A stretch of 64,000 nucleotides of DNA from Pseudacidovorax intermedius (GCF_003350475.1 NZ_QQAV01000002.1:186001-250000); one strand, 5' to 3'. Shown: positions 48,863 to 58,027, numbered from the stretch's first letter. Numbers and translations: made by a program. The notes: generated from the letters alone by a model not told the origin.

Positions 48863-49510
48863 TCAGGGGCGCAGCCCGGCCATGGCAAAGCTCACCACGT
48901 GGGCGCGGTAGGACTCGACGGCGCCGCCCTCGCACAGGTCGCGGCCGAAGATGGAGGACAGCGTCAACCGGTTCGAGAAGAAGAAGTACGACATGCCGGC
49001 AACCGACACGTACAGCTCCACCGCATCGATGCCGGCGCGGAAGACGCCCGCCGCCATGCCGCGCGCGAGCGTCTGGGCGATGAGCTCGATCAGCGGGGAG
49101 TTGGTATCGCGGATCGCCGCCGAGTCGCGCACATGGGCGGCGCCGTGCGCGTTCTCGTGGTTGAGCAGCCCGATGAAGTCGGGGTGGCGGGCCAGGTAGT
49201 CGAAGGAGAAGCCGATGAGCGCCGCCATGGCGGCGGTGGGCTCCATGTCGCCGAGGTGCAGGTCCCGCTCCAGCGAGCGGATCTCGGCGTAGACCGCTTC
49301 CAGGGCGGTGCGGTAGAGGTCTTCCTTGTTGCCGAAGTAGTAGTACAGCAGCTGCTTGTTCACGCCCGCCCGTGCCGCGATCTCGTTGACCCGGGCACCG
49401 GCCAGGCCCTTGGCCGCGAACTCGGCGCGGGCCGCCTCCAGGATGGCCTGCCGGGCCGCGTTGTGCGAGCTGTCGTCGGCGACGGGGGCTGCGGCGCGGC
49501 GTGCGGTCAT
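48863..49510 (-). CDS. TetR-family transcription regulator
   Basis: A 215-residue repressor. The N-terminal HTH is [48 protein letters not shown] in full context, residues about 23-70, with [11 protein letters not shown] typical of the family. The C-terminal ligand domain is all-helical with a [12 protein letters not shown] block as in RutR-like members. It is upstream of and codirectional with the catabolic operon, and divergent from the aldehyde dehydrogenase, so it may control both. Confidence 0.92.
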   Translation of the reverse strand: MTARRAAAPVADDSSHNAARQAILEAARAEFAAKGLAGARVNEIAARAGVNKQLLYYYFGNKEDLYRTALEAVYAEIRSLERDLHLGDMEPTAAMAALIGFSFDYLARHPDFIGLLNHENAHGAAHVRDSAAIRDTNSPLIELIAQTLARGMAAGVFRAGIDAVELYVSVAGMSYFFFSNRLTLSSIFGRDLCEGGAVESYRAHVVSFAMAGLRP

Positions 49511-49694
49511 GGCGAAGGGGCGGGAAGAAGGGGGAGGCGATTATCCGCGGGGCCTCGTTCCGCCCGGGCTTGCGCGCGCGGCGTGGCGAGCGGGTAGCAT
49601 TGTTCGTTCTCTCCCGCCTTGCGGCACTTCGCCGAGCCTCTCGGCCCCGGCCCCTGCCGCTCCTCCCGACCGACCACCAAGGACGACGACGCGC

Positions 49695-51137
49695 ATGACC
49701 GCTTCCTATCCCAACACCCAGCTCCTGATCGCCAACGAATGGGTCGATGCCGCCAGCGGCAAGACGCTGGACGTGATCAACCCGGCCACCGGCCAGCCCA
49801 TCGGCAAGGTGGCCCATGCGGGCAAGGAGGACCTGGACCGGGCCCTGGCCGCCGCGCAGAAGGGCTTCGAGGCCTGGCGCTTCACGCCGGCGCACGAGCG
49901 CGCCGCCCTCATGCGCAAGGCCGCCGGCCTGGTGCGCGAGCGCGCCAACGAGATCGCGCCGCTGCTGACGCAGGAACAGGGCAAGCCCCTGGCCGAGGCC
50001 CGCATCGAAGTCGTGGCGGCCGCCGACATCATCGAATGGTTCGCCGACGAAGGTCGCCGCGTCTACGGCCGCATCGTGCCCTCGCGCAACCTGGCCGCGC
50101 AGTCGCTGGTCATCAAGGAGCCGGTCGGTCCCGTCGCGGCCTTCACGCCCTGGAACTTCCCCATCAACCAGGTGGTGCGCAAGCTGGGTGCCGCGCTGGC
50201 CGCCGGCTGCTCCTTCCTGGTGAAGGCGCCGGAAGAGACGCCGGCCTCGCCCGCCGCCCTGATCAAGGCCTTCGTCGATGCCGGCGTGCCGGCCGGCGTG
50301 GTCGGCCTGGTGTTCGGTGACCCGGCCGAGATCTCCAGCTACCTGATCCCGCATCCGGTGATCCGCAAGATCACCTTCACCGGCTCCACGCCGGTGGGCA
50401 AGCAACTGGCCGCGATGGCCGGCCAGCACATGAAGCGCGCCACCATGGAACTGGGTGGCCATGCGCCGGTGATCGTGGCCGACGACGCCGACATCGCCCT
50501 GGCCGTCAAGGCCGCCGGTGCCGCCAAGTTCCGCAACGCCGGCCAGGTCTGCATCTCGCCCACGCGCTTCCTGGTGCACAACAGCATCAAGGCCGAGTTC
50601 ACCGCCGCGCTGGTCAAGCATGCGCAGGGCCTGAAGGTCGGCGACGGCCTGGCCGAAGGCACGTCGATGGGCCCGCTGGCCAATTCGCGCCGCCTGACGG
50701 CCATGGCCAACGTGGTGCAGGACGCGCGCGCCAAGGGCGCCAAGGTGGTGGCTGGCGGCGAGCGCATCGGCAGCGAAGGCAACTTCTTCGCGCCCACCGT
50801 GCTGGACGATGTGCCGCTGGACGCCTCGGTGTTCAACGACGAGCCCTTCGGCCCCGTGGCGGCCATCCGCGGTTTCGACACGCTCGAGGACGCCATCGCC
50901 GAAGCCAACCGCCTGCCCTTCGGCCTGTCCTCGTATGCGTACACGCGCTCGATCAAGAACGCGCACCTGCTGTCGCAGCGCATCGAGGCCGGCATGGTCT
51001 GGATCAACCAGCCCGCCACGCCCACGCCCGAGATGCCCTTCGGTGGCGTCAAGGATTCGGGCTACGGCTCGGAGGGTGGCCCGGAGGCCATCGAGGCCTA
51101 CCTCAACACCAAGTCCGTGACCATCATGGCGGCCTGA
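49695..51137 (+). CDS. NAD(P)-dependent aldehyde dehydrogenase, succinate-semialdehyde type
   Basis: A 480-residue enzyme. The catalytic Cys is in [12 protein letters not shown] (about 286), the Glu in [11 protein letters not shown] (about 252), and the cofactor loop [11 protein letters not shown] is near 228. It resembles the GabD/alpha-ketoglutarate-semialdehyde group. It is divergent from the TetR gene with 184 bases between. A role as the last step of the same pathway (oxidising the aldehyde released after the enolase and DHDPS-family steps) is plausible but unproven. Confidence 0.9.
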   Translation: MTASYPNTQLLIANEWVDAASGKTLDVINPATGQPIGKVAHAGKEDLDRALAAAQKGFEAWRFTPAHERAALMRKAAGLVRERANEIAPLLTQEQGKPLAEARIEVVAAADIIEWFADEGRRVYGRIVPSRNLAAQSLVIKEPVGPVAAFTPWNFPINQVVRKLGAALAAGCSFLVKAPEETPASPAALIKAFVDAGVPAGVVGLVFGDPAEISSYLIPHPVIRKITFTGSTPVGKQLAAMAGQHMKRATMELGGHAPVIVADDADIALAVKAAGAAKFRNAGQVCISPTRFLVHNSIKAEFTAALVKHAQGLKVGDGLAEGTSMGPLANSRRLTAMANVVQDARAKGAKVVAGGERIGSEGNFFAPTVLDDVPLDASVFNDEPFGPVAAIRGFDTLEDAIAEANRLPFGLSSYAYTRSIKNAHLLSQRIEAGMVWINQPATPTPEMPFGGVKDSGYGSEGGPEAIEAYLNTKSVTIMAA

Positions 51138-51156
51138 GCGACTCTGTCGCTCAGCA

Positions 51157-51187
51157 GCAAAAAGGGCCGCATCGCGGCCCTTTTTGC
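51157..51187 (+). terminator. Intrinsic terminator after aldehyde dehydrogenase
   Basis: A perfect 12-base stem AAAAAGGGCCGC / GCGGCCCTTTTT around ATC, starting about 20 bases after the stop. The symmetric A and T tracts make it bidirectional. Confidence 0.92.
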
Positions 51188-51238
51188 GTCCGGCGCCCGT
51201 GCAACGCAGGGCGCCGAGCCAAAGTCATTCAGTCAGTA

Positions 51239-51300
51239 CCGTTCGCCCTGAGCCTGTCGAAGGGCTTGCGCCCAGGCTTCGACAAGCTCAGCCCGAACGG
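51239..51300. repeat. Burkholderiales-type inverted repeat (REP-like)
   Basis: CCGTTCGCCCTGAGCCTGTC reads outward from one end and GACAAGCTCAGCCCGAACGG from the other, forming a 62-base hairpin with a few mismatches. The core TGTCGAAGGGC / GCTTCGACA is a repeat seen very widely in intergenic regions of Burkholderiales. It sits between the ALDH terminator and the convergent Bug receptor gene. Confidence 0.8.
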
Positions 51301-51349
51301 CCTTGGGTGAATGGTCGGACCAACGTTGGGCCGCAGGATGGCTCAATGC

Positions 51350-52327
51350 TCACTGCGGCTTGCCCAGCCCCAGCTTGTCGATCACGGCCTTCTCGCGCTC
51401 CACCGTCTCGCGGGCGAAGCGGGTGTAGTCGGCGCTGCCCATGTAGATCGGCACCATGTCGTACTTGGCGAGCGAGGCCAGGTAGCTGGGTTCTTCCATC
51501 GCCTGCTTGAAGGCGTCGTGCAGCTTCTTGACCACCTCGGGCGGCGTTCCGCGCGGGGCGCCGATGCCGAAGGGCGAGTTCTGCACGATGTCGTAGCCCA
51601 GCTCCTTGAGCGTGGGCGCATCCGGGAAGCGCGCGAGCCGCTTGTCGCCCCAGGTGTTGAGCACGCGCATCTTGCCGGACTCCACGTAGGGCGCCCAGCC
51701 GGTGCTGTCGGCGCCGGCCATCAACTGGCCGCTCATCAGCGCCAGCGTGAGGTCGGCGCTGCCCTTGTAGGGCACGTGCTGCAGCTGGATGCCGGCGCGC
51801 TGCGCCACCAGCTCGGTGGTCAGGTGCGGGCTGGTGAGCGTGCCAGTGGAGCCGTAGGTGAGCTTGCCCGGATTGGCTTTGGCATAGGCCACGAAGTCGG
51901 CCCAGTTCTTGAACGGGCTGTCGGCCGGGACGACGATGCCGAAGGCGTAGCCGGTGACGTTCAGCACGTAGCTGATGTCCTTGATCGGGTCCCAGTTGAT
52001 CTTGGTCGTGTAGCCCAGGCGGAACACGCCCAGCGGGATCTGCGCCAGCGTGTAGCCGTCGGGCTGCACGGTCTGCAGCTGCTGGGCTGGCAGCGTGCCG
52101 CCAGCGCCGGGCTTGTTGTCGATGATGACCGGCTGGCCCAGCACCTTGCTGGCGTTCTCGGCCAGCTGGCGCATGGTGATGTCGGTCGGACCGCCGGCCG
52201 GGAAGGCGATGACGAGGCGGATGGGTTTCTCGGGGAAGGCGCGTGTGGCCTGCTGGGCCTGCGCGCTCAGGGCGGCAGTGCCGAGGGCGGCGAGCATGAG
52301 CGCGCCGAGGAGGGGGCGACGGTGCAT
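51350..52327 (-). CDS. Bug-family (TctC-like) tripartite tricarboxylate receptor
   Basis: A 325-residue periplasmic binding protein. The signal peptide MHRRPLLGALMLAALGTAAL is cut near AQAQQ. The family blocks KPIRLVIAFPAGGPTD, VIIDNKPGAGGTL and SPFGIGAPRGTPPEVVKKL are intact. Bug receptors are extremely numerous in this group and mostly orphan; no TctA/TctB membrane genes are nearby. Ligand unknown. The frame extends upstream, but ATG 52327 begins the signal peptide. Confidence 0.93.
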   Translation of the reverse strand: MHRRPLLGALMLAALGTAALSAQAQQATRAFPEKPIRLVIAFPAGGPTDITMRQLAENASKVLGQPVIIDNKPGAGGTLPAQQLQTVQPDGYTLAQIPLGVFRLGYTTKINWDPIKDISYVLNVTGYAFGIVVPADSPFKNWADFVAYAKANPGKLTYGSTGTLTSPHLTTELVAQRAGIQLQHVPYKGSADLTLALMSGQLMAGADSTGWAPYVESGKMRVLNTWGDKRLARFPDAPTLKELGYDIVQNSPFGIGAPRGTPPEVVKKLHDAFKQAMEEPSYLASLAKYDMVPIYMGSADYTRFARETVEREKAVIDKLGLGKPQ

Positions 52328-52534
52328 GGAAGAGGTCTCCGGGTCTTGCTTCGTAAGGCCGGCCATTAGGCGGGAGGCGGGGCCGCGCGGCAATCGGTGG
52401 AGGCCCCGTCGAAGGGGCTTTGCTGTAGCCAAGGTGACGCGCTCTCCGGGCCGGGCGCGGCCATGTCGCAGAACCCGGATTCATGAAGAGTTCACTCCTC
52501 CTGCGTCCAATGCGCAGCGCTTGTCCCGACCACG

Positions 52535-53374
52535 ATGAAGAACATCCCGAATCCGCCGGCATGCCCATGCCCGCCGGCGGCCGCGCAGCCGCAACCGACC
52601 CCCGTGCCGCGTACCAGCCTGACGGCGCTGACCCTGTTGCTGTCCGCCCTGACGGCGCAGGCCATGCAGCCGCTGATCACCGACGACACCGGCACCCAGG
52701 GCGCCGGCGTGCAGCAGATCGAACTGGCCGCCGCACGCGCCCGTCGGTCCGCCGGCCCGGCGCGCCAGACCGGCGACAGCCTCGCGGCCACCTACACCTA
52801 TGGCCTCACCGACACCGTCGACCTCTATGCCGCGCCCACCTTCCTGCGCATGCAGGCCGACGGCAGCCGCACGAGCGGCTGGGGCAATACCGCCTTCGGC
52901 CTCAAGTGGCGCTTCTACGAGAACGAGGCCACCGGCACCAGCCTCGGCATCAAGCCCGAGTTCGACGCGCCCGTGAGCAGTGGCCGCGAGGCGCGAGGCC
53001 TGGGCGACGGCCGCAGCTCGGCGCAACTGACGCTGCTGCTGAGCCAGCAGTTGCCCTTCGGCGCCCTGCACGTCAACTATGCGTGGGGCCGCCAGCGCGA
53101 CATCGATCCGACGGCCGGTGCCATCCAGCGGCGCCTGTCCACGGCGCTGGTCTGGAACATCGCCGACGACTGGAAGCTGGCCGCCGATGTGGGCCTGCAG
53201 CAGCGCCAGGGCGTCGACGCGACGCGCCAGCGCACGCGCTATGCCGAGCTTGGTGTGGTCTACAGCCTGGGCCCGCGCTGGGACCTGGCCGCAGGGGTGA
53301 TCCGCGCGCGGGACGACCTGCAGCCGGCGGTCCGCACCACCACCGGCACGCTGGGCCTCACGGGCCATTTCTGA
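52535..53374 (+). CDS. Outer-membrane beta-barrel protein of unknown substrate
   Basis: A 279-residue protein with a long proline-rich leader (NPPACPCPPAAAQPQPTPVP) before a hydrophobic signal segment ending near LTAQAMQP (about 43). Alternating short strands follow (AATYTYGLTDTVDLYAAPTF, GLKWRFYENEATGTSLGIKP, LSTALVWNIADDWKLAADVG). The C-terminal residue is Phe (LGLTGHF), the outer-membrane insertion signal. It resembles the phenol-pathway MetA-like transporter family loosely. It may be associated with the downstream cluster. Confidence 0.78.
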   Translation: MKNIPNPPACPCPPAAAQPQPTPVPRTSLTALTLLLSALTAQAMQPLITDDTGTQGAGVQQIELAAARARRSAGPARQTGDSLAATYTYGLTDTVDLYAAPTFLRMQADGSRTSGWGNTAFGLKWRFYENEATGTSLGIKPEFDAPVSSGREARGLGDGRSSAQLTLLLSQQLPFGALHVNYAWGRQRDIDPTAGAIQRRLSTALVWNIADDWKLAADVGLQQRQGVDATRQRTRYAELGVVYSLGPRWDLAAGVIRARDDLQPAVRTTTGTLGLTGHF

Positions 53375-53417
53375 GTCATCTGCCGGTCAGCCAAAGGGCG
53401 CGGAACGCCGCCCTGCA

Positions 53418-53434
53418 CTTAATTTGGCGTTAAG
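53418..53434 (+). promoter_or_regulatory. PmrA/QseB-type response-regulator box
   Basis: CTTAAT-TTGGC-GTTAAG consists of two direct hexamers eleven bases apart. It differs at one base from the recalled PmrA/QseB consensus (C/T)TTAA(G/T)-N5-(C/T)TTAA(G/T). It lies 74 bases before the first gene of a cluster that ends next to a QseB-like regulator gene. No clear -10 follows, so the promoter itself is uncertain. Confidence 0.5.
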
Positions 53435-53507
53435 CGCGTCCGCAGACCATCACGGCCATTCGTCAACCTGCGTAGTGGCTTTTCTGCCGCCGCGACACGG
53501 ACCACCC

Positions 53508-54161
53508 ATGCGCCTGTTCTCTCCCCTGGGCGATGCCATGCCGACATCGCCGATCCCCTCCGCCTTTCCCGTGGCGGGCCATCTCACGCGGCATCCGGAG
53601 GCCGATCCGCAACGCGCCGCGGTGGAGCAGAGCATCCGCGAGATGTATGCCCAGCGCTATGGCGCCCTGGTACCGGCCTTCGCGCCCATGCTGCTGGCGC
53701 TGCGCGAGGGCAGCCAGGTGCTCGCCGCGGTGGGCTATCGCCGGGCGGACGAAGGTCCGCTCTTCCTGGAGCAGTACCTCGACGCGCCGGTCGAGTCGCT
53801 GATCGCCGCGCATGCCGGCCGGCCCGTGGACCGTGCCGGCATCGTGGAGGTCGGCAACCTGGCCGCGCCGCGGGGTGGCGAAGGCCGCCGCCTCGTGCAG
53901 CTGCTCGGGCCCTACCTGATCGGCGAGGGCTTCGACTGGGTCGTGGGCACCGTCACGCAGGAACTGCGCGCGATGCTCGTGCGCCTGGGCGTGGCCCCGC
54001 TCACGCTGGGCCGCGCCGTGCCCGATGCGCTGGGCGACCAGGCCCGTTGCTGGGGCAGCTACTACGACCATGAGCCGGTGGTGATGGCCATCCACCTGCG
54101 GCGCGCCCTGCGGCACTTCATGACGCGCCGCGCCCGCCTTGCCGCCGGAGGCCGCGCATGA
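53508..54161 (+). CDS. Thermostable-hemolysin-family protein (GNAT-like fold)
   Basis: A 217-residue protein of the family named after a Vibrio heat-stable hemolysin. The conserved C-terminal block is VEVGNLAAPRGGEGRRLVQLL, then FDWVVGTVTQELRAMLVRLG and DQARCWGSYYDHEPVV. The family looks related to acetyl/acyltransferases, and there is no signal peptide, so true hemolysin activity is doubtful. ATG 53508 was chosen; ATG 53538 (MPTSPIP) is possible. Its stop overlaps the ANL ligase start as ATGA. First gene of a five-gene cluster. Confidence 0.8.
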   Translation: MRLFSPLGDAMPTSPIPSAFPVAGHLTRHPEADPQRAAVEQSIREMYAQRYGALVPAFAPMLLALREGSQVLAAVGYRRADEGPLFLEQYLDAPVESLIAAHAGRPVDRAGIVEVGNLAAPRGGEGRRLVQLLGPYLIGEGFDWVVGTVTQELRAMLVRLGVAPLTLGRAVPDALGDQARCWGSYYDHEPVVMAIHLRRALRHFMTRRARLAAGGRA

Positions 54162-55615
54162 CCGCCACTTCGCATGACCCGCAGGCCATCGCCCTCGACG
54201 ACGGCATCCGCACCTGGCGCGCGGCCGACGTCGATGCCCAGGCCGCCTTGCTCGCGCAGCGACTGGCCGCGCAGGGCACCCGCGTGCTGGCCACGCTCAT
54301 GGACAACTCGCCCGCCTGGGTGATCGCCGACCGGGCCGCGCTGCGGGCCGGCATCGTGCATGTGCCGCTGCCCGCCTTCTTCACACCGGAGCAGATCGCC
54401 CATGCCATCGGCGCGTCGGGCGTGGACACCGTGCTCACCCTGCCGCCCGTGGCCGCCCACTGGCCGCAGGCGCCGGCCGTGCCGTGCGAGATCGCCGGCC
54501 AGCCCTTCACGATGCTGCGCCTGCCCGCGCGCAAGGTGCCCATGCCGTCGGACACGGCCAAGATCACCTTCACCTCGGGCACCACGGGCGCACCCAAGGG
54601 CGTGTGCCTGACGGCCGCGTCCATGCAGCGCGTGGCCGATGGCCTGGTGGTGGCCATGGCGCCGCAGCAGGTGCAGCGCCACCTGTGCGCGCTGCCCTTC
54701 GCCGTGCTGCTGGAGAACATCGCCGGACTGATGGCGCCTTTGACGGCCGGTGCCACCTGCATCGTGCTGCCCCTGCAGGATGTGGGACTCACGGGTTCGT
54801 CCAGCTTCGATGTCGCCGCCTTCCACGCCGCCATCGTCCGGCACCAGCCGAACAGCCTGATCCTGCTGCCGCAGATGCTGCGGGCCTGGGCGGGCTATCT
54901 GGCGCAGACGCGCCAGCGCGCGCCCGAGTCGCTCAAGCTGGTGGCCGTGGGCGGCGCCGCGGTCGGCGTGGGTCTGGTGCAGGCCGCGCGTTCGCTGGGC
55001 ATCCCGGCCTACGAGGGGTATGGCCTGTCCGAAGGTGCCTCGGTGCAGACACTCAACCTGCCCGGCTGCGACCGCCCGGGCAGCGCCGGCGCTGCGCTGC
55101 CCCATGCCCGCCTGCGCATCGCGGCCGATGGCGAGATCGAGGTGGCCGGCAGCCTGTTCGCCGGCTACCTCGGCGATGCGCGCGCGCCCGGCGAATGGTG
55201 GCCGACGGGCGATCTGGGGCATCTGGATGCTGACGGCTTCCTGCATGTGGATGGCCGCAAGAAGAACCTGCTGATCACCGCCTTCGGCCGCAACGTCTCG
55301 CCCGAGTGGGTGGAGACCGCCTTGCGCGGCCATCCCGCCATCGGCCAGGCGGTGGTCTTCGGCGATGGACAGCCGTCGCTGTCGGCGGTGCTCTGGCCGC
55401 TGGCGGCCGATGCCGACGATGCCTGGCTGCAGGCGGCCGTCGACGCCGCCAATGCGCACCTGCCCGATTACGCGCGCGTCCAGCGCTGGGCCCGCGCCGT
55501 CGCCCCCTTCACGGCCGAGTCCGGCATGGCCACCGCCAATGGCCGGCCGCAGCGCGCGGCCGTGCTGGCGCGCCATGCGCAGGCGCTGGAACTGCCCGCG
55601 CCTGCCCTTGCCTGA
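54158..55615 (+). CDS. ANL-superfamily AMP-binding ligase
   Basis: A 485-residue acyl-adenylating enzyme. The P-loop is FTSGTTGAPKGVCL near 144, YGLSEGASVQTLN near 288, TGDLGHLDADGF near 349 and GRKKNLL near 366. The A10 motif reads ANGRPQR, with Arg in place of the usual catalytic Lys, so the adenylation half-reaction may be altered or use another residue. It would activate a carboxylic acid, probably a fatty acid, for its neighbours. It overlaps the preceding gene by 4 bases and is followed after 40 bases by the diiron protein. Confidence 0.87.
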   Translation: MTATSHDPQAIALDDGIRTWRAADVDAQAALLAQRLAAQGTRVLATLMDNSPAWVIADRAALRAGIVHVPLPAFFTPEQIAHAIGASGVDTVLTLPPVAAHWPQAPAVPCEIAGQPFTMLRLPARKVPMPSDTAKITFTSGTTGAPKGVCLTAASMQRVADGLVVAMAPQQVQRHLCALPFAVLLENIAGLMAPLTAGATCIVLPLQDVGLTGSSSFDVAAFHAAIVRHQPNSLILLPQMLRAWAGYLAQTRQRAPESLKLVAVGGAAVGVGLVQAARSLGIPAYEGYGLSEGASVQTLNLPGCDRPGSAGAALPHARLRIAADGEIEVAGSLFAGYLGDARAPGEWWPTGDLGHLDADGFLHVDGRKKNLLITAFGRNVSPEWVETALRGHPAIGQAVVFGDGQPSLSAVLWPLAADADDAWLQAAVDAANAHLPDYARVQRWARAVAPFTAESGMATANGRPQRAAVLARHAQALELPAPALA

Positions 55616-55655
55616 GCCCCGCCTTCTTCCTTCTCATCCCTTCACGGAGCTTCCG

Positions 55656-56348
55656 ATGAGTTTCCATGCCCGCCTTGTCGCCGAGACCGCCACCGAGCGC
55701 GTCGGCCTGCTCGGCACCCCCATCATCCAGGGCTGCCTGCGCGGCGACGTGTCCCTGCCCAGCTACCTGGCCTTCCTGCGCGAGGCGTACCACCACGTCA
55801 GCCACACCGTGCCGCTGATGCGGGCCTTCAAGGCGAGGCTGGATGCCGGCCATGCCTGGCTCGAAGGTGCGCTCGACGAGTACATCGAGGAAGAGCAGGG
55901 CCACGACGAGTGGATCCTTGACGACATCCGCGCCTGCGGCGGCGATGCCGAGGCCGTGCGCCGCGGCCCGCCGGGCCATGCGACGGAGGTCATGGTGGCC
56001 TATGCCTACGACACCATCGCCCGCCGCAATCCGCTGGGCTTCTTCGGCATGGTGCATGTGCTGGAAGGCACCAGCGTCTCGATCGCGCTGATGGCCGCCG
56101 ACCAGATCCAGAAGCCACTGGGCCTGCCCGACTCGGCCTTCAGCTACCTGCGCTCGCACGGCACGCTGGACCAGGAGCACACCGCCCATTTCGCGCTGCT
56201 GATGGAGCAGATCGAGGACCCGGCCGACCAGGACGCCATCGTCCACGCGGCCAAGGCCTTCTACCGGCTCTATGGCGACGTCTTCCGCAGCCTGCCGCTG
56301 CCGCAGGGCCAGACGGCGGCGACGTCTGCCGCGGGAGTGGCGGCATGA
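55656..56348 (+). CDS. TenA-like haem-oxygenase-fold diiron oxidase (HDO)
   Basis: A 230-residue all-helical protein annotated elsewhere as iron-containing redox enzyme or TenA family. Possible metal ligands are Glu43/His46-His50 (REAYHHVSH), Glu80/His83/Glu85 (EEQGHDEW), Glu137, His168 and Glu174/His175/His178 (DQEHTAHF). This dense His/Glu set favours a diiron oxidase like UndA over thiaminase TenA, which uses a cysteine. The ATG at 55656 has ACGGAG ahead. It overlaps the SDR gene by 4 bases. A fatty acyl substrate supplied by the ligase is a reasonable guess. Confidence 0.82.
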   Translation: MSFHARLVAETATERVGLLGTPIIQGCLRGDVSLPSYLAFLREAYHHVSHTVPLMRAFKARLDAGHAWLEGALDEYIEEEQGHDEWILDDIRACGGDAEAVRRGPPGHATEVMVAYAYDTIARRNPLGFFGMVHVLEGTSVSIALMAADQIQKPLGLPDSAFSYLRSHGTLDQEHTAHFALLMEQIEDPADQDAIVHAAKAFYRLYGDVFRSLPLPQGQTAATSAAGVAA

Positions 56349-57226
56349 AGGCGGCGGACAGCCGGGTACTGCTCACCGGGGCCAGTGGCGGCATCGGGTC
56401 TGCCGCCGCACGTCGGCTGATCCAGGCGGGCGCCAGCGTGATGCTCGCTGGCCGCTCGCCCGCGCGGCTGGCGGCCCAGGCCCGTGCCCTGGTGCGCGAG
56501 CTGGGCGTGGAGCGCCATCGCGTCGAGTGGTATGCCTCCGACCTGACCCGGGTGGACAGCCTCGATCCGCTGGTGCAGGTGGCGGCGCAGTGGCAGTGCA
56601 ATGCCGTGGTCCATGGCGCTGGCACGCCCGCCTTCGGCCGGCTGGAGTCCTTCGATGCCGGCGCCGTCGCCCAGGTGCTGCAACTGAACCTGTTCACGCC
56701 CATGCTGCTCACTCAGGCGCTGCTGCCGCATCTGCGGCAGCAGAAGCAGGCCAGCGTGCTCTTCGTCGGCTCGGTGCTGGGCCGGCTGGGGCTGCCGGGC
56801 TTCAGCGTCTACAGCGCCGGCAAGTTCGGTCTGCGCGGCTTTGCCGAATCGCTGCGACGGGAACTGGCCGACACGTCGGTCAAAGTGCAGTACCTCGGAC
56901 CGCGCAGCACGAAGACCGAGTTCAACAGCGAAGCCGTCGAGCGCTACAACCAGGCCACCAAGACCGCCATGGACGATGCCGACACGGTCGCCCAGGCCCT
57001 GGTGCAACTGCTGGAGCGCGGCACGGCCGAACGCTTCCTCGGCTTTCCCGAAAAGCTGGCGGTTCGCCTGAACGGCATGGCGCCCGCCTTGCTGGACGGC
57101 GCCTTCGCCGCCCACCGCAATAGCCTGCCGCCGGTGCAGCCGCCCGCGCCGCTCACGCTCGAGCATTTCGAGTCGCAGCGGCCCGAGTCGGCCGACGCGC
57201 ATTCGCTGCAGGCTCCGCAGCTCTGA
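56345..57226 (+). CDS. Short-chain dehydrogenase/reductase
   Basis: A 293-residue classical SDR. TGASGGIGSAAARRL near 11-25 is the cofactor loop, NAVVHGAGTPAFGRL near 86 the NAAG region, LFVGSVLGRLG holds the Ser, and YSAGKFGLRGF the Tyr-x3-Lys near 160. AGRSPARL after strand 2 suggests NADP. A C-terminal extension (about 250-293) may bind a partner or membrane. It overlaps the diiron protein gene as ATGA, so both are made together. Likely reduces a ketone or aldehyde from the pathway. Confidence 0.9.
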   Translation: MKAADSRVLLTGASGGIGSAAARRLIQAGASVMLAGRSPARLAAQARALVRELGVERHRVEWYASDLTRVDSLDPLVQVAAQWQCNAVVHGAGTPAFGRLESFDAGAVAQVLQLNLFTPMLLTQALLPHLRQQKQASVLFVGSVLGRLGLPGFSVYSAGKFGLRGFAESLRRELADTSVKVQYLGPRSTKTEFNSEAVERYNQATKTAMDDADTVAQALVQLLERGTAERFLGFPEKLAVRLNGMAPALLDGAFAAHRNSLPPVQPPAPLTLEHFESQRPESADAHSLQAPQL

Positions 57227-57301
57227 GGCTGCAGGCCTTGCAGCTCTGAGCCCCGGACCCCGGCCCGCCTTCGACCCCCTCCACCTTCCTTTTCGAATTC
57301 C

Positions 57302-58027
57302 ATGAAGACCACCCCCGCCACCTTCTCCACCCGTGCCGTCGCTGCCGCCAGGCCCGCCGATGCAGGGCCGCGCCGCCGCGTCTGGCTGTCGATGGCCCTG
57401 CTGGCCGGTGCCGGCGTGCTGGCGGCAGTCACGCCGCTGATCACCCGCGCCGCGCCCGTCGACGACGGCGTCGCCGAACTGCAGCACGACTGGGAAGTGA
57501 TCCGCTACCAGGCGCCGCCGGCCGAGCGCGAGAAGCGCTTCGAGGCGCTGGCCGCCAAGGCGCACAAGCTGAGCGAAGCCAACCCCGGCCGGGCCGAGCC
57601 CCTGGTGTGGGAAGGCATCATCGTGAGCTCCGTGGCCGGCGAGAAGGGTGGCCTGGGCGCGCTGGGCCTGGTCAAGCAGGCCAAGGCGCTGTACGAGTCG
57701 GCCATCGCCATCAACGGCGACGTGCTCGAAGGCTCGGCCTACAACAGCCTCGGTGTGCTCTATTACAAGGTGCCCGGCTGGCCCGTGGGCTTCGGCGACA
57801 AGGCCAAGGCCAAGGATCTGCTGCAGAAGGCGCTGGCGCTCAACCCCAAGGGCATCGATCCCAACTTCTTCTACGGCGAATACCTGGTCGAGACCAAGCA
57901 GCCCGACCAGGCGATGACCTACCTGGAGCGCGCCCTGCAGGCGCCCGCGCGGCCCGGCCGGCAGATCGCCGACACCGGCCGCCGCGAGGAGGTGAAGGCG
58001 CTGATGGACAAGATCAAGGCGCGCTGA
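57302..58027 (+). CDS. TPR-repeat envelope protein
   Basis: A 241-residue protein. A basic N-terminus is followed by one hydrophobic helix (VWLSMALLAGAGVLAAVTPL, about 27-46), a signal anchor or signal peptide. The rest has tetratricopeptide-like helices (EGSAYNSLGVLYYKVPGWPV, AKDLLQKALALNPKGIDPNF, PDQAMTYLERALQ). It resembles the TRAP transporter TAtT-like periplasmic TPR proteins. It is the last plus-strand gene of the cluster, 75 bases after the SDR, and converges with the histidine kinase gene. Confidence 0.8.
   Translation: MKTTPATFSTRAVAAARPADAGPRRRVWLSMALLAGAGVLAAVTPLITRAAPVDDGVAELQHDWEVIRYQAPPAEREKRFEALAAKAHKLSEANPGRAEPLVWEGIIVSSVAGEKGGLGALGLVKQAKALYESAIAINGDVLEGSAYNSLGVLYYKVPGWPVGFGDKAKAKDLLQKALALNPKGIDPNFFYGEYLVETKQPDQAMTYLERALQAPARPGRQIADTGRREEVKALMDKIKAR

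Noticed and set aside
47640-50966. 1108-codon minus-strand frame covering the epimerase, TetR and ALDH regions
   Set aside because: Only the last 358 codons (from 48716) match a protein family. The upstream part runs antisense to the ALDH gene and through the TetR gene in another frame.
53508-54161. Thermostable hemolysin as a true toxin
   Set aside because: No signal peptide or pore-forming features; the sequence and operon point to an enzyme.
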